Positions 8,170 to 16,605 of a stretch of 64,000 nt of DNA are shown here, in pieces. Source of the stretch: Alistipes communis (GTDB lineage: Bacteria > Bacteroidota > Bacteroidia > Bacteroidales > Rikenellaceae); the NCBI RefSeq assembly GCF_006542665.1, contig NZ_AP019735.1:3224001-3288000 (forward strand). Direction: 5' to 3'. The position numbers and the translations under genes are program-made. The notes under the pieces are model-generated. The model was not told the DNA's origin and made no database searches. It saw nothing but the letters and a program-made list of their open reading frames with translations. Every line of letters starts with the position of its first letter. Within the stretch, counting starts at the first letter, position 1.

Positions 8170-9216
8170 TTACTTGATTTCGTTCGGGTCCGCCTTCTTG
8201 AGCGTGAAGGAGAAGGTACTGCCCACGCCCACTTCGCTGCGCAGCGTGATATGCTCGCCGTGCGCTTCGACGATATGTTTGACGATCGCCAGCCCCAGCC
8301 CCGTGCCGCCGTGTTCGCGCGACCGCCCCTTGTCGGTGCGGTAGAACCGTTCGAAGACACGCGGGATATCCTCCTTGGCGATGCCGACGCCCGAGTCCTC
8401 GACCTCGATCAGGATCTTGTCGAGCATGTCGCGGAAACGCACGCGCGTCTGGCCGCCCTCGCGGCCGTAGCAGATCGAGTTGGTCAGCAGGTTGACCATC
8501 ACCTGCCCTACATAGTGCTTGTCGGCCAAGACCCAGAAGGGCGACGGCAGATCTTCGGCCCCCTTCACCAGCAGTTTGATGTGCCGCTCGCCGGCCTTCA
8601 TCTCCAACTGGTCGGCGATCTCCTTCGTGAGCGCCACGACGTCGAACGGCTCCATTTTGAGCCGCGTCATGTCGCTTTCGAGTTTGGAGATCGTGTCGAG
8701 GTCGTTGACGATATTGATCAGCCGGTCGATGCTCTTTTCCGTGCGTTCGAGATACTTGCGGTTGATGAGTTCGTCTTCCAGTCCGCCGTCGAGCAGCGTC
8801 GAAATATACCCCTGAATATTGAAAATCGGGGTTTTCAATTCATGCGCCACATTGCCGAGATACTCCTTGCGGAACTTCTCCGTCTCTTTCAGGCGGGCGA
8901 TCTCCATGTCGCTGGTCTCGGCCCATGCCGACAACTCTTCGGAGATGCTCTCCACGTGCTTGTCCTTCAACTCGTCGAGAATCTCGTGCGTATGCACGTT
9001 GCGCGAAAAGACGATCGAATAGATCGGTTTTAGCTTGTAAGCCACATATTTACGGATCACAAAGAGGGCGAACAGCGCCACGATCAGGAACGTCCCGACC
9101 GCCACGCACAAAACGACCCACCACGCCACATGGGCCAATGCCGTCGCCAGAGCGACGATCGCCGCCGCCAGCACCGCAACCAACAGCGAGGAGGCCTCTT
9201 TCGTCTTGATGTTCAT
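8170..9216 (-). CDS. Sensor histidine kinase (PhoR-like)
   Basis: A 348-residue membrane sensor kinase. Two N-terminal membrane helices (about residues 10-30 and 33-55) flank almost no periplasmic loop. The dimerisation box has the phosphoacceptor His125 in AHELKTPIFNIQGY. The ATPase domain follows with an N box (NLLTNSICYG), a G1 box (EDSGVGI), an F box (RVFERFYRTD) and a G2 box (GGTGLGLAIV). The short loop suggests that it senses a signal in or at the membrane. No response regulator is encoded beside it, so its partner is elsewhere. It lies between ribE and lgt on the same strand. Confidence 0.9.
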   Translation of the reverse strand: MNIKTKEASSLLVAVLAAAIVALATALAHVAWWVVLCVAVGTFLIVALFALFVIRKYVAYKLKPIYSIVFSRNVHTHEILDELKDKHVESISEELSAWAETSDMEIARLKETEKFRKEYLGNVAHELKTPIFNIQGYISTLLDGGLEDELINRKYLERTEKSIDRLINIVNDLDTISKLESDMTRLKMEPFDVVALTKEIADQLEMKAGERHIKLLVKGAEDLPSPFWVLADKHYVGQVMVNLLTNSICYGREGGQTRVRFRDMLDKILIEVEDSGVGIAKEDIPRVFERFYRTDKGRSREHGGTGLGLAIVKHIVEAHGEHITLRSEVGVGSTFSFTLKKADPNEIK

Positions 9217-9277
9217 CGTAACAAAAATTAAAGGTGAGACAAATCCGCACTCCGCCCCGTCGAAGGACGACCGTGCG

Positions 9278-9874
9278 TCAACGCTTCATGTAATTGCGCA
9301 TCAGGCGGGCGATGTACTTGCCCACGATGTCGAATTCGAGATTCACCACCGAACCGACCCCGATGCGGCAGAAATTGGTATGCTCATAGGTATAAGGAAT
9401 GATCGCCACACGGAAACCGTCGTCGCGCGAATCGCACACCGTGAGGCTCACTCCGTTGACGGCCACTGAACCCTTCTCGACCGTACAGTTGTCGCCCTGG
9501 GGTTCGTAGCGGAAGGTGAAATACCAGCTTCCCTCGGCATCCTCGACCGCCGTGCAGACGGCCGTCTGATCCACATGCCCCTGCACGATATGCCCGTCGA
9601 GCAGCGCATCGGGTTTCATCGACCGCTCGACGTTGATCAGATCGCCGACCTGCAACGCCCCCAGGTTGCTGCGCAGCAGCGTCTCCTTCATGGCCGTCAC
9701 CGTGTAGGTATCCTCCGTAAGGTCTACGACGGTCAGGCACACGCCGTTGTGGGCGATGCTCTGGTCGATCTTCAATTCGCGGCAGAAATCGGCGCGCAGG
9801 ATGAAATGCTTGTTCTGTCGTTCGCTGCGGACGGCCACCACGGTCGCCGTCTGCTCTATGATTCCGGAAAACAT
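9278..9874 (-). CDS. ribE: Riboflavin synthase alpha chain
   Basis: A 198-residue riboflavin synthase, which dismutates two lumazine molecules to riboflavin in the cytoplasm. The start MFSGIIEQ at 9874 is the classic N-terminus, so upstream in-frame codons are rejected. Two lumazine-binding repeats are visible: the first has NGVCLTVVDL and the second VNGVSLTVCD, each followed by a linker region (VGDLINVERSMKP and GSVVNLEFDIVGKY). It heads the run ribE-kinase-lgt-HU/SPOR-gtrA. No FMN riboswitch is seen upstream. Confidence 0.96.
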   Translation of the reverse strand: MFSGIIEQTATVVAVRSERQNKHFILRADFCRELKIDQSIAHNGVCLTVVDLTEDTYTVTAMKETLLRSNLGALQVGDLINVERSMKPDALLDGHIVQGHVDQTAVCTAVEDAEGSWYFTFRYEPQGDNCTVEKGSVAVNGVSLTVCDSRDDGFRVAIIPYTYEHTNFCRIGVGSVVNLEFDIVGKYIARLMRNYMKR

Positions 9875-10069
9875 ACGATCGTCAATACTTAAATTTAAAT
9901 GGATTGTTAAAGTTAAGCATAATTTTTCAAACACCCAAACCCGAAGGGACGGAACAACTCCCCCAGCGGGACGAATCGTTTCGGATTCACACCGTCCGGA
10001 ATCGCAGGACGAACCGACAACTGCCTAACAATTCAAGGTTTTGCGCCATAAGTCCGGCGAGGAAGACAA
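9875..10069. other. Gap upstream of ribE
   Basis: AT-rich just before ribE, with TAACTTTA at 9915-9908 on the minus strand as a weak -7 candidate for ribE. The rest holds no supportable gene and no FMN riboswitch core. Confidence 0.4.
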
Positions 10070-10204
10070 CTATTGCGCCAGGATCGTATGGTAAACTTTT
10101 TCGATGAACGTTTCATAGTCATTCAAGATGACTCCCGGCTCCATCGGACCGAACTCAACCTCCGACAGCATGACCGAACAATCCTGATTTCGATAATAGC
10201 CCAT
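10070..10204 (-). pseudogene. Short ORF, likely 3' remnant of a gene
   Basis: A 44-codon stretch from an ATG at 10204 to a TAG. The frame stays open for about 12 codons upstream before a TGA. The product MGYYRNQDCSVML... ends in VILNDYETFIEKVYHTILAQ and has a natural, well-mixed composition. A neighbouring frame just upstream (10240-10310) also reads plausibly, which would fit a decayed gene with frameshifts. I cannot name the family. The remaining bases up to 10390 show nothing else. Confidence 0.35.
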
Positions 10205-10390
10205 ATATCCATCTTCGGCTCGCAGGACCCGATCGGCAGTTCACCGTGCAGGACGGCGGGCCGCTTTTGGGCGAACCTCGTGCGTCTCAGGCAGGTCGCG
10301 ACGGACAGTTATTCGCCCGAAGTTATTGGAGATGGTGCTGCGGACGGCCAACCGAGTCCGATCCGTTTGCGAAACCGGAAGGCATGTCGC

Positions 10391-11020
10391 TCAGTCGACG
10401 ATAAGATGCGCTTTTACCCGATAAATTTTCTGTATATCCTTGCTTTTGACGACCATTTCGTCGAACCCGGCCTCGCACGAAGCCGTCAGCCGTACCGACT
10501 GTGCGCCGGCTTCCAGATGGAGCTGCCGCAGCGTCACGATCTTGCGCGTCACGACGACATACATGCCGCCGGGGATAACCGACTCCACATCGGACTCCTT
10601 CAGAAAAACCAGCGTTCCGGCAGGCAGCGTATCGCCCATCGCACGGCCGTAATAGTAGAGCGCGCAGTCGGCATCGTCGCCCATCGGCAGCACGACGTAC
10701 CCGTCGGGACTCAACAGCTCCACGCCGCGGATCGACTTTTCGACATCAGCATTGAAAAAGGGTATCTGCGCGCCGCGGTCCTCGCTTCCCGAAACGAACA
10801 TCTGGCCCCTGCCGGTCAACAGCCACAACAGGTCGATCTGCGGAAAATGCTGGACGATCCGTTCGCCGAGTTTCCGGGAGATGCCGTTGTGCCCCCGTTT
10901 GATCTGGTAAAGATTTTCACCGCGGGAGAGTCCGATATAACGGGCAAAATAATTCGTCGTCATGTTGGCCCATTTGACGACACTCTCGATTCTTTGCCAA
11001 TTATTTTGATTTTCGTGCAT
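10391..11020 (-). CDS. LexA/CI-like transcriptional regulator
   Basis: A 209-residue regulator with a helix-turn-helix at about residues 15-55 (TTNYFARYIGLSRGENLYQI) and a C-terminal domain like the S24 peptidase fold of LexA and phage repressors. At the place of the usual GDSM motif it reads YYGRAMGDTLPAGTLVFL, so the catalytic Ser appears to be Ala, and self-cleavage is unlikely. The start MHENQNN at 11020 is favoured; an ATG 21 bases upstream is also possible. It is divergent from the adjacent tRNA-Arg gene. No phage genes surround it. Its targets are unknown. Confidence 0.75.
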   Translation of the reverse strand: MHENQNNWQRIESVVKWANMTTNYFARYIGLSRGENLYQIKRGHNGISRKLGERIVQHFPQIDLLWLLTGRGQMFVSGSEDRGAQIPFFNADVEKSIRGVELLSPDGYVVLPMGDDADCALYYYGRAMGDTLPAGTLVFLKESDVESVIPGGMYVVVTRKIVTLRQLHLEAGAQSVRLTASCEAGFDEMVVKSKDIQKIYRVKAHLIVD

Positions 11021-11038
11021 TATTTCAAATTTTTTTTG

Positions 11039-11046
11039 CATCTTTG
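11039..11046 (+). promoter_or_regulatory. Possible tRNA-Arg promoter
   Basis: CATCTTTG, one base off the TAnnTTTG -7 pattern, lies 11 bases before the tRNA. It sits in the AT-rich gap shared with the divergent regulator gene. Confidence 0.4.
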
Positions 11047-11057
11047 CATCATCATTT

Positions 11058-11129
11058 GGTCTCGTAGTTCAATGGATAGAATATAAGATTCCGGTTCTTA
11101 CGATGTGGGTTCGATTCCCGCCGAGACTA
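11058..11129 (+). tRNA. tRNA-Arg (anticodon CCG)
   Basis: A 72-base cloverleaf. Acceptor GGTCTCG pairs with CGAGACT (one G-T pair), followed by discriminator A with no encoded CCA. D stem GTTC/GAAT, anticodon stem TAAGA/TCTTA with loop TTCCGGT and anticodon CCG, T stem GTGGG/CCCGC with loop TTCGATT. It reads the CGG Arg codon. A T-rich run (CTTTTTATCTT) follows directly and may end the transcript. Confidence 0.93.
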
Positions 11130-11393
11130 CTTTTTATCTTATTTTCAGTCACTAACCCCTTTCGATTCATTCTTATATTTTACTACAAAATTAATAACAA
11201 ATTTCTATTCTCCAATAAAAAATAGCAAATTTAGGCAACTTGATATTGTAAAAGGGTTTTATCGATCTTCCGGTACCGGAAATGAATTCCGACAAAAAAA
11301 TGCACAAATGTTTCCGAAAGGCGGAAACGGGAGCGAAATAGAAAAGTCCGGCAATGTTTCGACATCGCCGGACTTATTTTTACCGAAACCTTC
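11130..11393. other. AT-rich gap after tRNA-Arg
   Basis: About 210 bases of AT-rich sequence without a gene on either strand, then the terminator hairpin at 11344-11375. Its composition differs sharply from the GC-rich flanks. Confidence 0.5.
11344..11375 (-). terminator. Terminator after the sigma-partner gene
   Basis: AAGTCCGGC pairs with GCCGGACTT over a 14-base loop that can pair further. On the minus strand it is followed by TTCTATTT. It lies 19 bases past the stop of the membrane protein gene. Confidence 0.75.
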
Positions 11394-12668
11394 TCAATAA
11401 GTCAGACGCACGCCCAACTGCAAAGACAAATTGACCGGCGAAACCGTCCGGGCCGTCCGCAACGCGGTTTCCGTCAGGTAATAGGAGACGCCCGGTTCGA
11501 AGTAGAGGGCCGTCCGCCGCGTAAAATCGTACTGCACACCCGCGTTGGCGGTCAACGACCATTGCAGCTCCTTTTCGGCGACGGACTCGGAGCCGAATTT
11601 CGCATAGAGGCACTTTTCGACCATTCCGCCGGCACCCAGATAGAGCTTCCAGTCGCCGCGCGACAGAAAATCCCAGTTGACACGCAGCGGAATACCCAGC
11701 ATGTGAAGCGTCTGCGAGAACGACTCGTCATTCTGCGATACCCTGACATCCGAACGCAACAGCGAATAGACCAGACCGCTTTCGAGCGACAATCCGTATC
11801 CGAATTCCTTGCGAACGGAGATGCCGAAACTGAGCGGTTGCTTATGCCGGTAAAGATAATCGTCGTAACCGCGTTTCATTCGGAAAATGCCGCTCGAACT
11901 GAGCACATGAGAGGGCGAAGCCGAAGCCAACGGCGTCGCCCGCCCCGACGACACCTGCTGCGCCGTCGGCAATCCGGCGGCGAAAAGCCCCACCGACGTC
12001 CGCCGCTGCACCCGCTCCGGTTCGAAGGAACGCCGTGCGGCTTCCCCGGGAAGCGTGCGGGCGATCGTCCGCTCCGACGAACGCGAGGCGGCGGCCTTTG
12101 CGGCAGGTTGCGCCTCTTTCTCCTCGGCTACCGCTTCTTCCCCGGCCGCAGAGGGTTCCGCATCCGACGGTGCTGCGGCTTCCGTCTCGCTTCGGGACGA
12201 CCGCACCTCCGCTAACGCATCGCCCGAGAGAGTCTGTACCGACCCGTCGGCCGCAACGATCGCAGCCGGCCGACTTTCGGCCAAAGCCTGCCGAACCTTC
12301 GCTACCAGCGGCGCCGGGGCTTCGGAGAGTGCCGTCAGCGCCTCGTTCCGCAACGGTTCGTCATCATATAAAAGCTGACCGTCCGCCGTCGTAAGTTCTC
12401 CGGCAAAGAACGTTGTTTGTCGATCACCGTCCACAACACCTTGATTTACGACAGTCTCACCTATTAATACGGCAATCGCTACGACGGCGGCGACGGCAGC
12501 TATTTTTTTCCAGGCGGGAGTGAAAGCCCTGCGCCGCCGGCCGGCAGCGGCCAAGTCGCGCTCCAGCGCCTCCCAGCCTCCTTCCGGCAACGACTCGTCG
12601 GCACCTCTCAACTTCTCCCGAACCGTTGCAATCCACCGTTCCTCCCGCTCCATCCTATTCCGTTTCAT
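11394..12668 (-). CDS. Membrane partner of ECF sigma factor, with barrel-like C-terminus
   Basis: A 424-residue protein whose ATG overlaps the sigma factor stop by four bases. The N-terminus (residues 1-50) is charged and helical, with WEALERDLAA, as in anti-sigma-type proteins. One membrane helix is at about 53-70 (KKIAAVAAVVAIAVLIG). A long Ala/Ser/Glu-rich middle follows. The last 160 residues look like an outer-membrane beta-barrel domain of the PorT type (FGYGLSLESGLVYSLL, NAGVQYDFTRRTALYFEPGVSYYL). An inner-membrane helix combined with a barrel-like domain is odd. The anti-sigma role is inferred from the overlap and the layout. Confidence 0.75.
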   Translation of the reverse strand: MKRNRMEREERWIATVREKLRGADESLPEGGWEALERDLAAAGRRRRAFTPAWKKIAAVAAVVAIAVLIGETVVNQGVVDGDRQTTFFAGELTTADGQLLYDDEPLRNEALTALSEAPAPLVAKVRQALAESRPAAIVAADGSVQTLSGDALAEVRSSRSETEAAAPSDAEPSAAGEEAVAEEKEAQPAAKAAASRSSERTIARTLPGEAARRSFEPERVQRRTSVGLFAAGLPTAQQVSSGRATPLASASPSHVLSSSGIFRMKRGYDDYLYRHKQPLSFGISVRKEFGYGLSLESGLVYSLLRSDVRVSQNDESFSQTLHMLGIPLRVNWDFLSRGDWKLYLGAGGMVEKCLYAKFGSESVAEKELQWSLTANAGVQYDFTRRTALYFEPGVSYYLTETALRTARTVSPVNLSLQLGVRLTY

Positions 12669-13216
12669 TTGTCCTTTACATACTCCTTAATGCGTCGCGC
12701 CAACAAGGCCTTTGCGCGAAACAGCTGCGACGACGAGGTTTTCTCACTGATTCCCAACCGCTCCGCAATCTCCCTATGGGAGAGCTCCTCGATACAATAG
12801 AGGTTGAAAACAGTCCTGTATCCGTCGGGCAGCTCGGCGATCAACCGTTTCAGATCGTCGTAGGGCAACCGCTCCATTTCGTCCGACGTCGGCTCTTCAT
12901 AGCGTTCGGGCAGCCGGTCGACCGTAGTCGGATAGTGCAACCGCCGCTTCTGACGCAGCGCTTCGAGCGAAACGTTCACCGCGATCCGTTCCATCCACGC
13001 CCTCAAGGAACCCTCGCCGCGCCATGAAAAACGGTCGATTGCCGCGAACACCTTGATAAAACAGTCATGGAGCAGATCCTCGGCCGTCGCCCGATCCCCG
13101 ACATAACGCAGGCAGATACCCAACAAACGTCCTCCGAAACGAGTATACAGCTCGCGGCGGGCATCGTTATCTCCGGCTTTACAACGCTCTGCGAGTATCC
13201 GTTCCTCCATGCTCAT
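12665..13216 (-). CDS. ECF RNA polymerase sigma factor
   Basis: A 183-residue sigma-70 family factor of the extracytoplasmic-function type. Region 2 includes GDRATAEDLLHDCFIKVF for core binding and -10 recognition. Region 4 has the helix-turn-helix LSHREIAERLGISEKTSSSQ for -35 recognition. Two ATGs lie at 13216 and 13210. It overlaps its membrane partner by four bases, which is the usual sigma/anti-sigma layout. The divergent lipoprotein gene at 13358 shares the gap and may be a target, but no motif was seen to prove it. Confidence 0.92.
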   Translation of the reverse strand: MSMEERILAERCKAGDNDARRELYTRFGGRLLGICLRYVGDRATAEDLLHDCFIKVFAAIDRFSWRGEGSLRAWMERIAVNVSLEALRQKRRLHYPTTVDRLPERYEEPTSDEMERLPYDDLKRLIAELPDGYRTVFNLYCIEELSHREIAERLGISEKTSSSQLFRAKALLARRIKEYVKDK

Positions 13217-13303
13217 CGTTCGTCATATAATAAATGGTGTCCTCTCCCGAATACTGCATCCCCGTAAAAAAAATATTTTTTTATCTCTTTACGCAGTATT
13301 TCG

Positions 13304-13311
13304 TACTTTCG
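13304..13311 (+). promoter_or_regulatory. Promoter -7 box of NigD-like gene
   Basis: TACTTTCG, one base off TAnnTTTG, preceded by a T-rich run near 13270-13285. The leader is about 45 bases long. Confidence 0.45.
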
Positions 13312-13357
13312 TGCGTTTATAGAAAGGAACAAATTTAGAAATAAAATAGCTAAACCC

Positions 13358-14071
13358 ATGAAAAAGTTCAAATTATTTCTCCTCGCGGCGGTCGCGGTGC
13401 TGCCCGTGCTCCAGTCCTGCAACGACTCCGACGTAGAGGGCGCCGACAGCATGGCGCTCGTGACCATCCTCAATCCGGGCGGATTGAGCGGGACGTTCTA
13501 TTTCAAGGCGGACAACGGACAGACGCTCTATCCTTCGCAATTCGCCGTACCTACCGGCGGCTACAATCCCGAAGACGGACAGCGCGCCTTCATCTATTAC
13601 TCGCTGCTCGAAGAGAAGAGCCAACAGTACGACTACAACATCAAGCTCTACGGCATCAGCGAAATTCTCACCAAGGACGTCGAAGAGATGAATGACTCCA
13701 ACGAAGCCGAGTTCGGCGACGAGCCGATCGAATTGGTGAAACTCAGCGGCGAGGACAGATTCGACTGCCTGATCAGCGCCGGATACTTCACCTGCTCCTT
13801 CCAGATCAAAGTCACCGGAAGCGAGAAACACAAGATCAGCTTGGTTCGAAGCGCTTCGGCGGACGATACCGAAGACCCCGACTACACGCTGCTCGAACTG
13901 CGCCACAAACCCGACGACATGGGATCGGACACTCCCGTAGCGAGATCCAGCATGGCTTCGTTCAAACTCAACTCCTACGATCCGGCCGTCACTCAGAAGA
14001 AAGGTCTCAAAATCCGCTATAAGGATTTCGACGGGAATCTGCGTACGGCGCTGATCGATTACACGGAATAG
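13358..14071 (+). CDS. NigD-like lipoprotein
   Basis: A 237-residue lipoprotein with a signal peptide ending in the lipobox LPVLQSC (Cys21). The remainder fits the NigD-like family of Bacteroidetes surface proteins, an N-terminal OB-like domain (about 30-110) followed by a beta-sandwich (about 120-237). Members are often encoded near bacteriocin, outer-membrane or sigma loci; the biochemical role is not known. It is transcribed divergently from the ECF sigma factor and is followed by a strong terminator, so it is a single-gene unit. Confidence 0.8.
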   Translation: MKKFKLFLLAAVAVLPVLQSCNDSDVEGADSMALVTILNPGGLSGTFYFKADNGQTLYPSQFAVPTGGYNPEDGQRAFIYYSLLEEKSQQYDYNIKLYGISEILTKDVEEMNDSNEAEFGDEPIELVKLSGEDRFDCLISAGYFTCSFQIKVTGSEKHKISLVRSASADDTEDPDYTLLELRHKPDDMGSDTPVARSSMASFKLNSYDPAVTQKKGLKIRYKDFDGNLRTALIDYTE

Positions 14072-14108
14072 ACACATCCCATCTCAATTAATAAATGATT
14101 CAACCGGA

Positions 14109-14142
14109 AGGTCTGTCCGCTGCGGCGGACAGGCCTTTTTTC
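14109..14142 (+). terminator. Terminator after NigD-like gene
   Basis: AGGTCTGTCCGC pairs with GCGGACAGGCCT (one G-T pair) over a TGCG loop, followed by TTTTTC. It is a textbook rho-independent terminator 38 bases after the stop codon. Confidence 0.92.
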
Positions 14143-14228
14143 TTTTGCGGGAAAAGTCCGCCGCATCGCCGCAAGGCGATGACGGCGTTTTTTGAAGCGG
14201 CGAATGCGGAGATTTTCCGAAAAATAAG

Positions 14229-14236
14229 TATATTTG
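14229..14236 (+). promoter_or_regulatory. ruvB promoter -7 box
   Basis: TATATTTG matches the -7 consensus and would give a leader of about 170 bases before ruvB. The leader holds a GC-rich hairpin-prone part (14260-14350) but no riboswitch that I recognise. Confidence 0.5.
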
Positions 14237-14409
14237 TAACACGATTGCATGTTTCGGGTACCGGCAGCCGCAACCTGTTACAGTCAGGCCGCAGGCGGGG
14301 AAAGAAGGATCCGTAAATGCAGCCGCCGCTGCGAATGGCGGCGACCGGAAAATGAAAAACCGTACCGGAACTACCGGCATACCGGAACATACGATTACCC
14401 TTTGTAACC

Positions 14410-15414
14410 ATGTCTACGATCCGAAACATAGAGAGCGATCTCGAATTCGAAAATAAAATCCGCCCGCAGGAGTTGCAGAATTTCGCCGGACAGGAGAAGA
14501 TCGTCGAAAACCTGCGCATCTTCATCCAGGCGGCCCTCATGCGCGGCGATTCGCTCGACCACGTATTGCTGCACGGCCCTCCCGGACTGGGCAAGACCAC
14601 ACTGGCGAACATCATCGCCAACGAGATGCACTCCCAGCTCAAAGTCACCTCCGGCCCCGTTCTGGACAAGCCGGGCGATCTGGCGGGCCTGCTGACGAAC
14701 CTCAATCCGGGCGACGTGCTCTTCATCGACGAAATCCACCGCCTGAGCCCCATTGTCGAGGAGTATCTCTATTCGGCCATGGAGGACTACAAGATCGACA
14801 TCGTGCTCGACAAGGGTCCTTCCGCCCGTTCGATCCAGATCGAACTGGCGCCCTTCACGCTCATCGGCGCCACGACGCGCAGCGGCCTGCTGACCTCGCC
14901 GCTTCGCGCGCGTTTCGGCATCCAGTGCCATTTGGAGTACTACGACACCGCGGTGCTGTCGGGAATCGTGAAACGTTCGGCACGCATTCTCGACGTTTCG
15001 ATCGACGACGACGCGGCGATCGAAATCGCCCGCCGTTCGCGCGGCACCCCCCGTATCGTCAACGCCCTGCTGCGCCGCGTGCGCGATTTCGCCATGGTCA
15101 AGGGCGAGGGGCACATCGACTTGGCGATCACGCGCATGGCACTCACAGCACTCAACATCGATGCGCGCGGGTTGGACCAGATGGACAACCGCATCCTCCA
15201 AACGATCATCGGCAAGTTCAACGGCGGCCCTGTCGGGCTGAATACGATCGCCACCGCCGTGGGCGAAGATGCCGGAACGATCGAGGAGGTCTACGAACCG
15301 TTCCTCATCATGGAGGGGTTCCTCAAACGCACCCCCCGCGGCCGCGAAGCCACCGAAACGGCGTTCCGGCACCTGGGACTCACGCCGCCGACGCTCGGCG
15401 ACACGCTCTTCTGA
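14410..15414 (+). CDS. ruvB: Holliday junction branch migration ATPase RuvB
   Basis: A 334-residue AAA+ motor that, with RuvA, drives branch migration at Holliday junctions. Walker A is GPPGLGKTTLAN near residues 57-68, Walker B is LFIDEIHRL near 107-115, sensor 1 is GATTRSG and the Arg finger region follows. The C-terminal winged helix ends in GREATETAFRHLG. The length is normal. It stands alone, with no ruvA beside it, as is common in this phylum. Confidence 0.97.
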   Translation: MSTIRNIESDLEFENKIRPQELQNFAGQEKIVENLRIFIQAALMRGDSLDHVLLHGPPGLGKTTLANIIANEMHSQLKVTSGPVLDKPGDLAGLLTNLNPGDVLFIDEIHRLSPIVEEYLYSAMEDYKIDIVLDKGPSARSIQIELAPFTLIGATTRSGLLTSPLRARFGIQCHLEYYDTAVLSGIVKRSARILDVSIDDDAAIEIARRSRGTPRIVNALLRRVRDFAMVKGEGHIDLAITRMALTALNIDARGLDQMDNRILQTIIGKFNGGPVGLNTIATAVGEDAGTIEEVYEPFLIMEGFLKRTPRGREATETAFRHLGLTPPTLGDTLF

Positions 15415-15471
15415 CGGGATTTCCCGACCGGAGTGCGGCATAAACTGGACCAAACCAACACTGAAACAGAT

Positions 15472-16505
15472 ATGTTACACCCCTCTCTTCCGTCTCGGAC
15501 CGGCTTTCGTTCCACGATCGCCGGTCTGGCGTAGCGTGTATCCTCTGCGGCTGCTCTTCCAGAATCTACACCTCTCTTACCGAGGCGGGCGCCCCGCTTC
15601 CCGCCGACAGCGTCAGGCTCTTTACGGAAGATCTCCCGCGGCCCGCTTCGTCGCGCAAAATCGGAGAACTGACGATATCGAGTTCCTCGGAAAATGCCGA
15701 CGAACGCAATCGGGAAGCAGTCGATCTGGCCGTCCGCGCGACCGCCGGCATCGGCGGCGACGCCCTCTCGGTCACGGAACAGAACGAAACCGCGACCTCC
15801 AACGGCACGACCTATACCCTGAGCGCCGACCTGCTCCGCATCGACGGCAGGGACACCTCCGCGACGATGCGGTTCGATCCGCCGCTGCGGCTCCGTTCGA
15901 AACATCCTGCCAAGGTTATCCGACGGATGAACGACCGACAGCGGAACCGCCTTCCCCGCCACCTGTTCTACGGCAGTGCCGGAGCGGGGTTCGTCGTCAG
16001 CGATCTCTACACGATCGACGGAGCGCCCTATGACGGGAGCACCGCCGGCATCGCCTACAACGCAGGCTACGACTATTGTTTCGCCCGCGGTTTCACGCTC
16101 GGACTCCGCTACGCCTGCTTTCGCATGAAAGCCGAACTCTCCATTCCCCACCCGATAGCGCCAATATCGAGCGTCCTACGGTGCAACATCGGCACCCACT
16201 ACGCGGCACCCGAAGCGGGATATTCGTTTCGCGTCGGAAACAAGTTCATGTTCTCGGCACTCGCCGGCATCGGCTACGTCAACTACTTCGAGCGGATGGA
16301 AGGCACACGGTTCTCGCTCGACGGATTCGGTACGCACGGCATCGTGCGTGCGACGCTCCTCCTTTCGAAACGTCTCGACATCGGCGCCGAAGTCGGCGGT
16401 TACAGCTCCTACTTCACCTCTTCCGCGCTTGAAACGGCGGATTTCGACGGACACGCCGGAATAAAATATGTCAGTATCGCAATGGGTCTTCATCTCCATT
16501 TTTAA
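15472..16505 (+). pseudogene. Surface lipoprotein with barrel domain, broken by a -1 frameshift
   Basis: An ATG at 15472 reads MLHPSLPSRTGFRSTIAGLA and stops at TAG (15532-15534). The frame one base back is open from 15463 to 16505 and continues ACILCGCSSRIYTSL. Joined by a -1 shift at about 15531 the two give a perfect lipoprotein signal peptide (AGLAVACILCGC). The mature part would have about 110 residues of linker-like sequence and then an outer-membrane beta-barrel-like domain (LFYGSAGAGFVV to IAMGLHLHF). Causes could be one lost base, a sequencing error or programmed frameshifting. Without the shift, translation could only begin at internal codons such as the ATG at 15867. Confidence 0.65.
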
Positions 16506-16605
16506 AAAACATCGTTTTATTTTTAATAAATCTATTTTAAAAACTAATATTTTTTATTAACTTGCGGGCGTGATAATTGTTTGACATACCGGTAAAATTT
16601 AGCTT

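Noticed and set aside
9875..9990. FMN riboswitch before ribE
   Set aside because: The conserved core elements (such as GGGGCAGGGTGAAA) are not found in the leader.
10391..11129. Prophage or integrated element at tRNA-Arg
   Set aside because: There is only one repressor-like gene. No integrase, structural gene or duplicated tRNA end was seen nearby.
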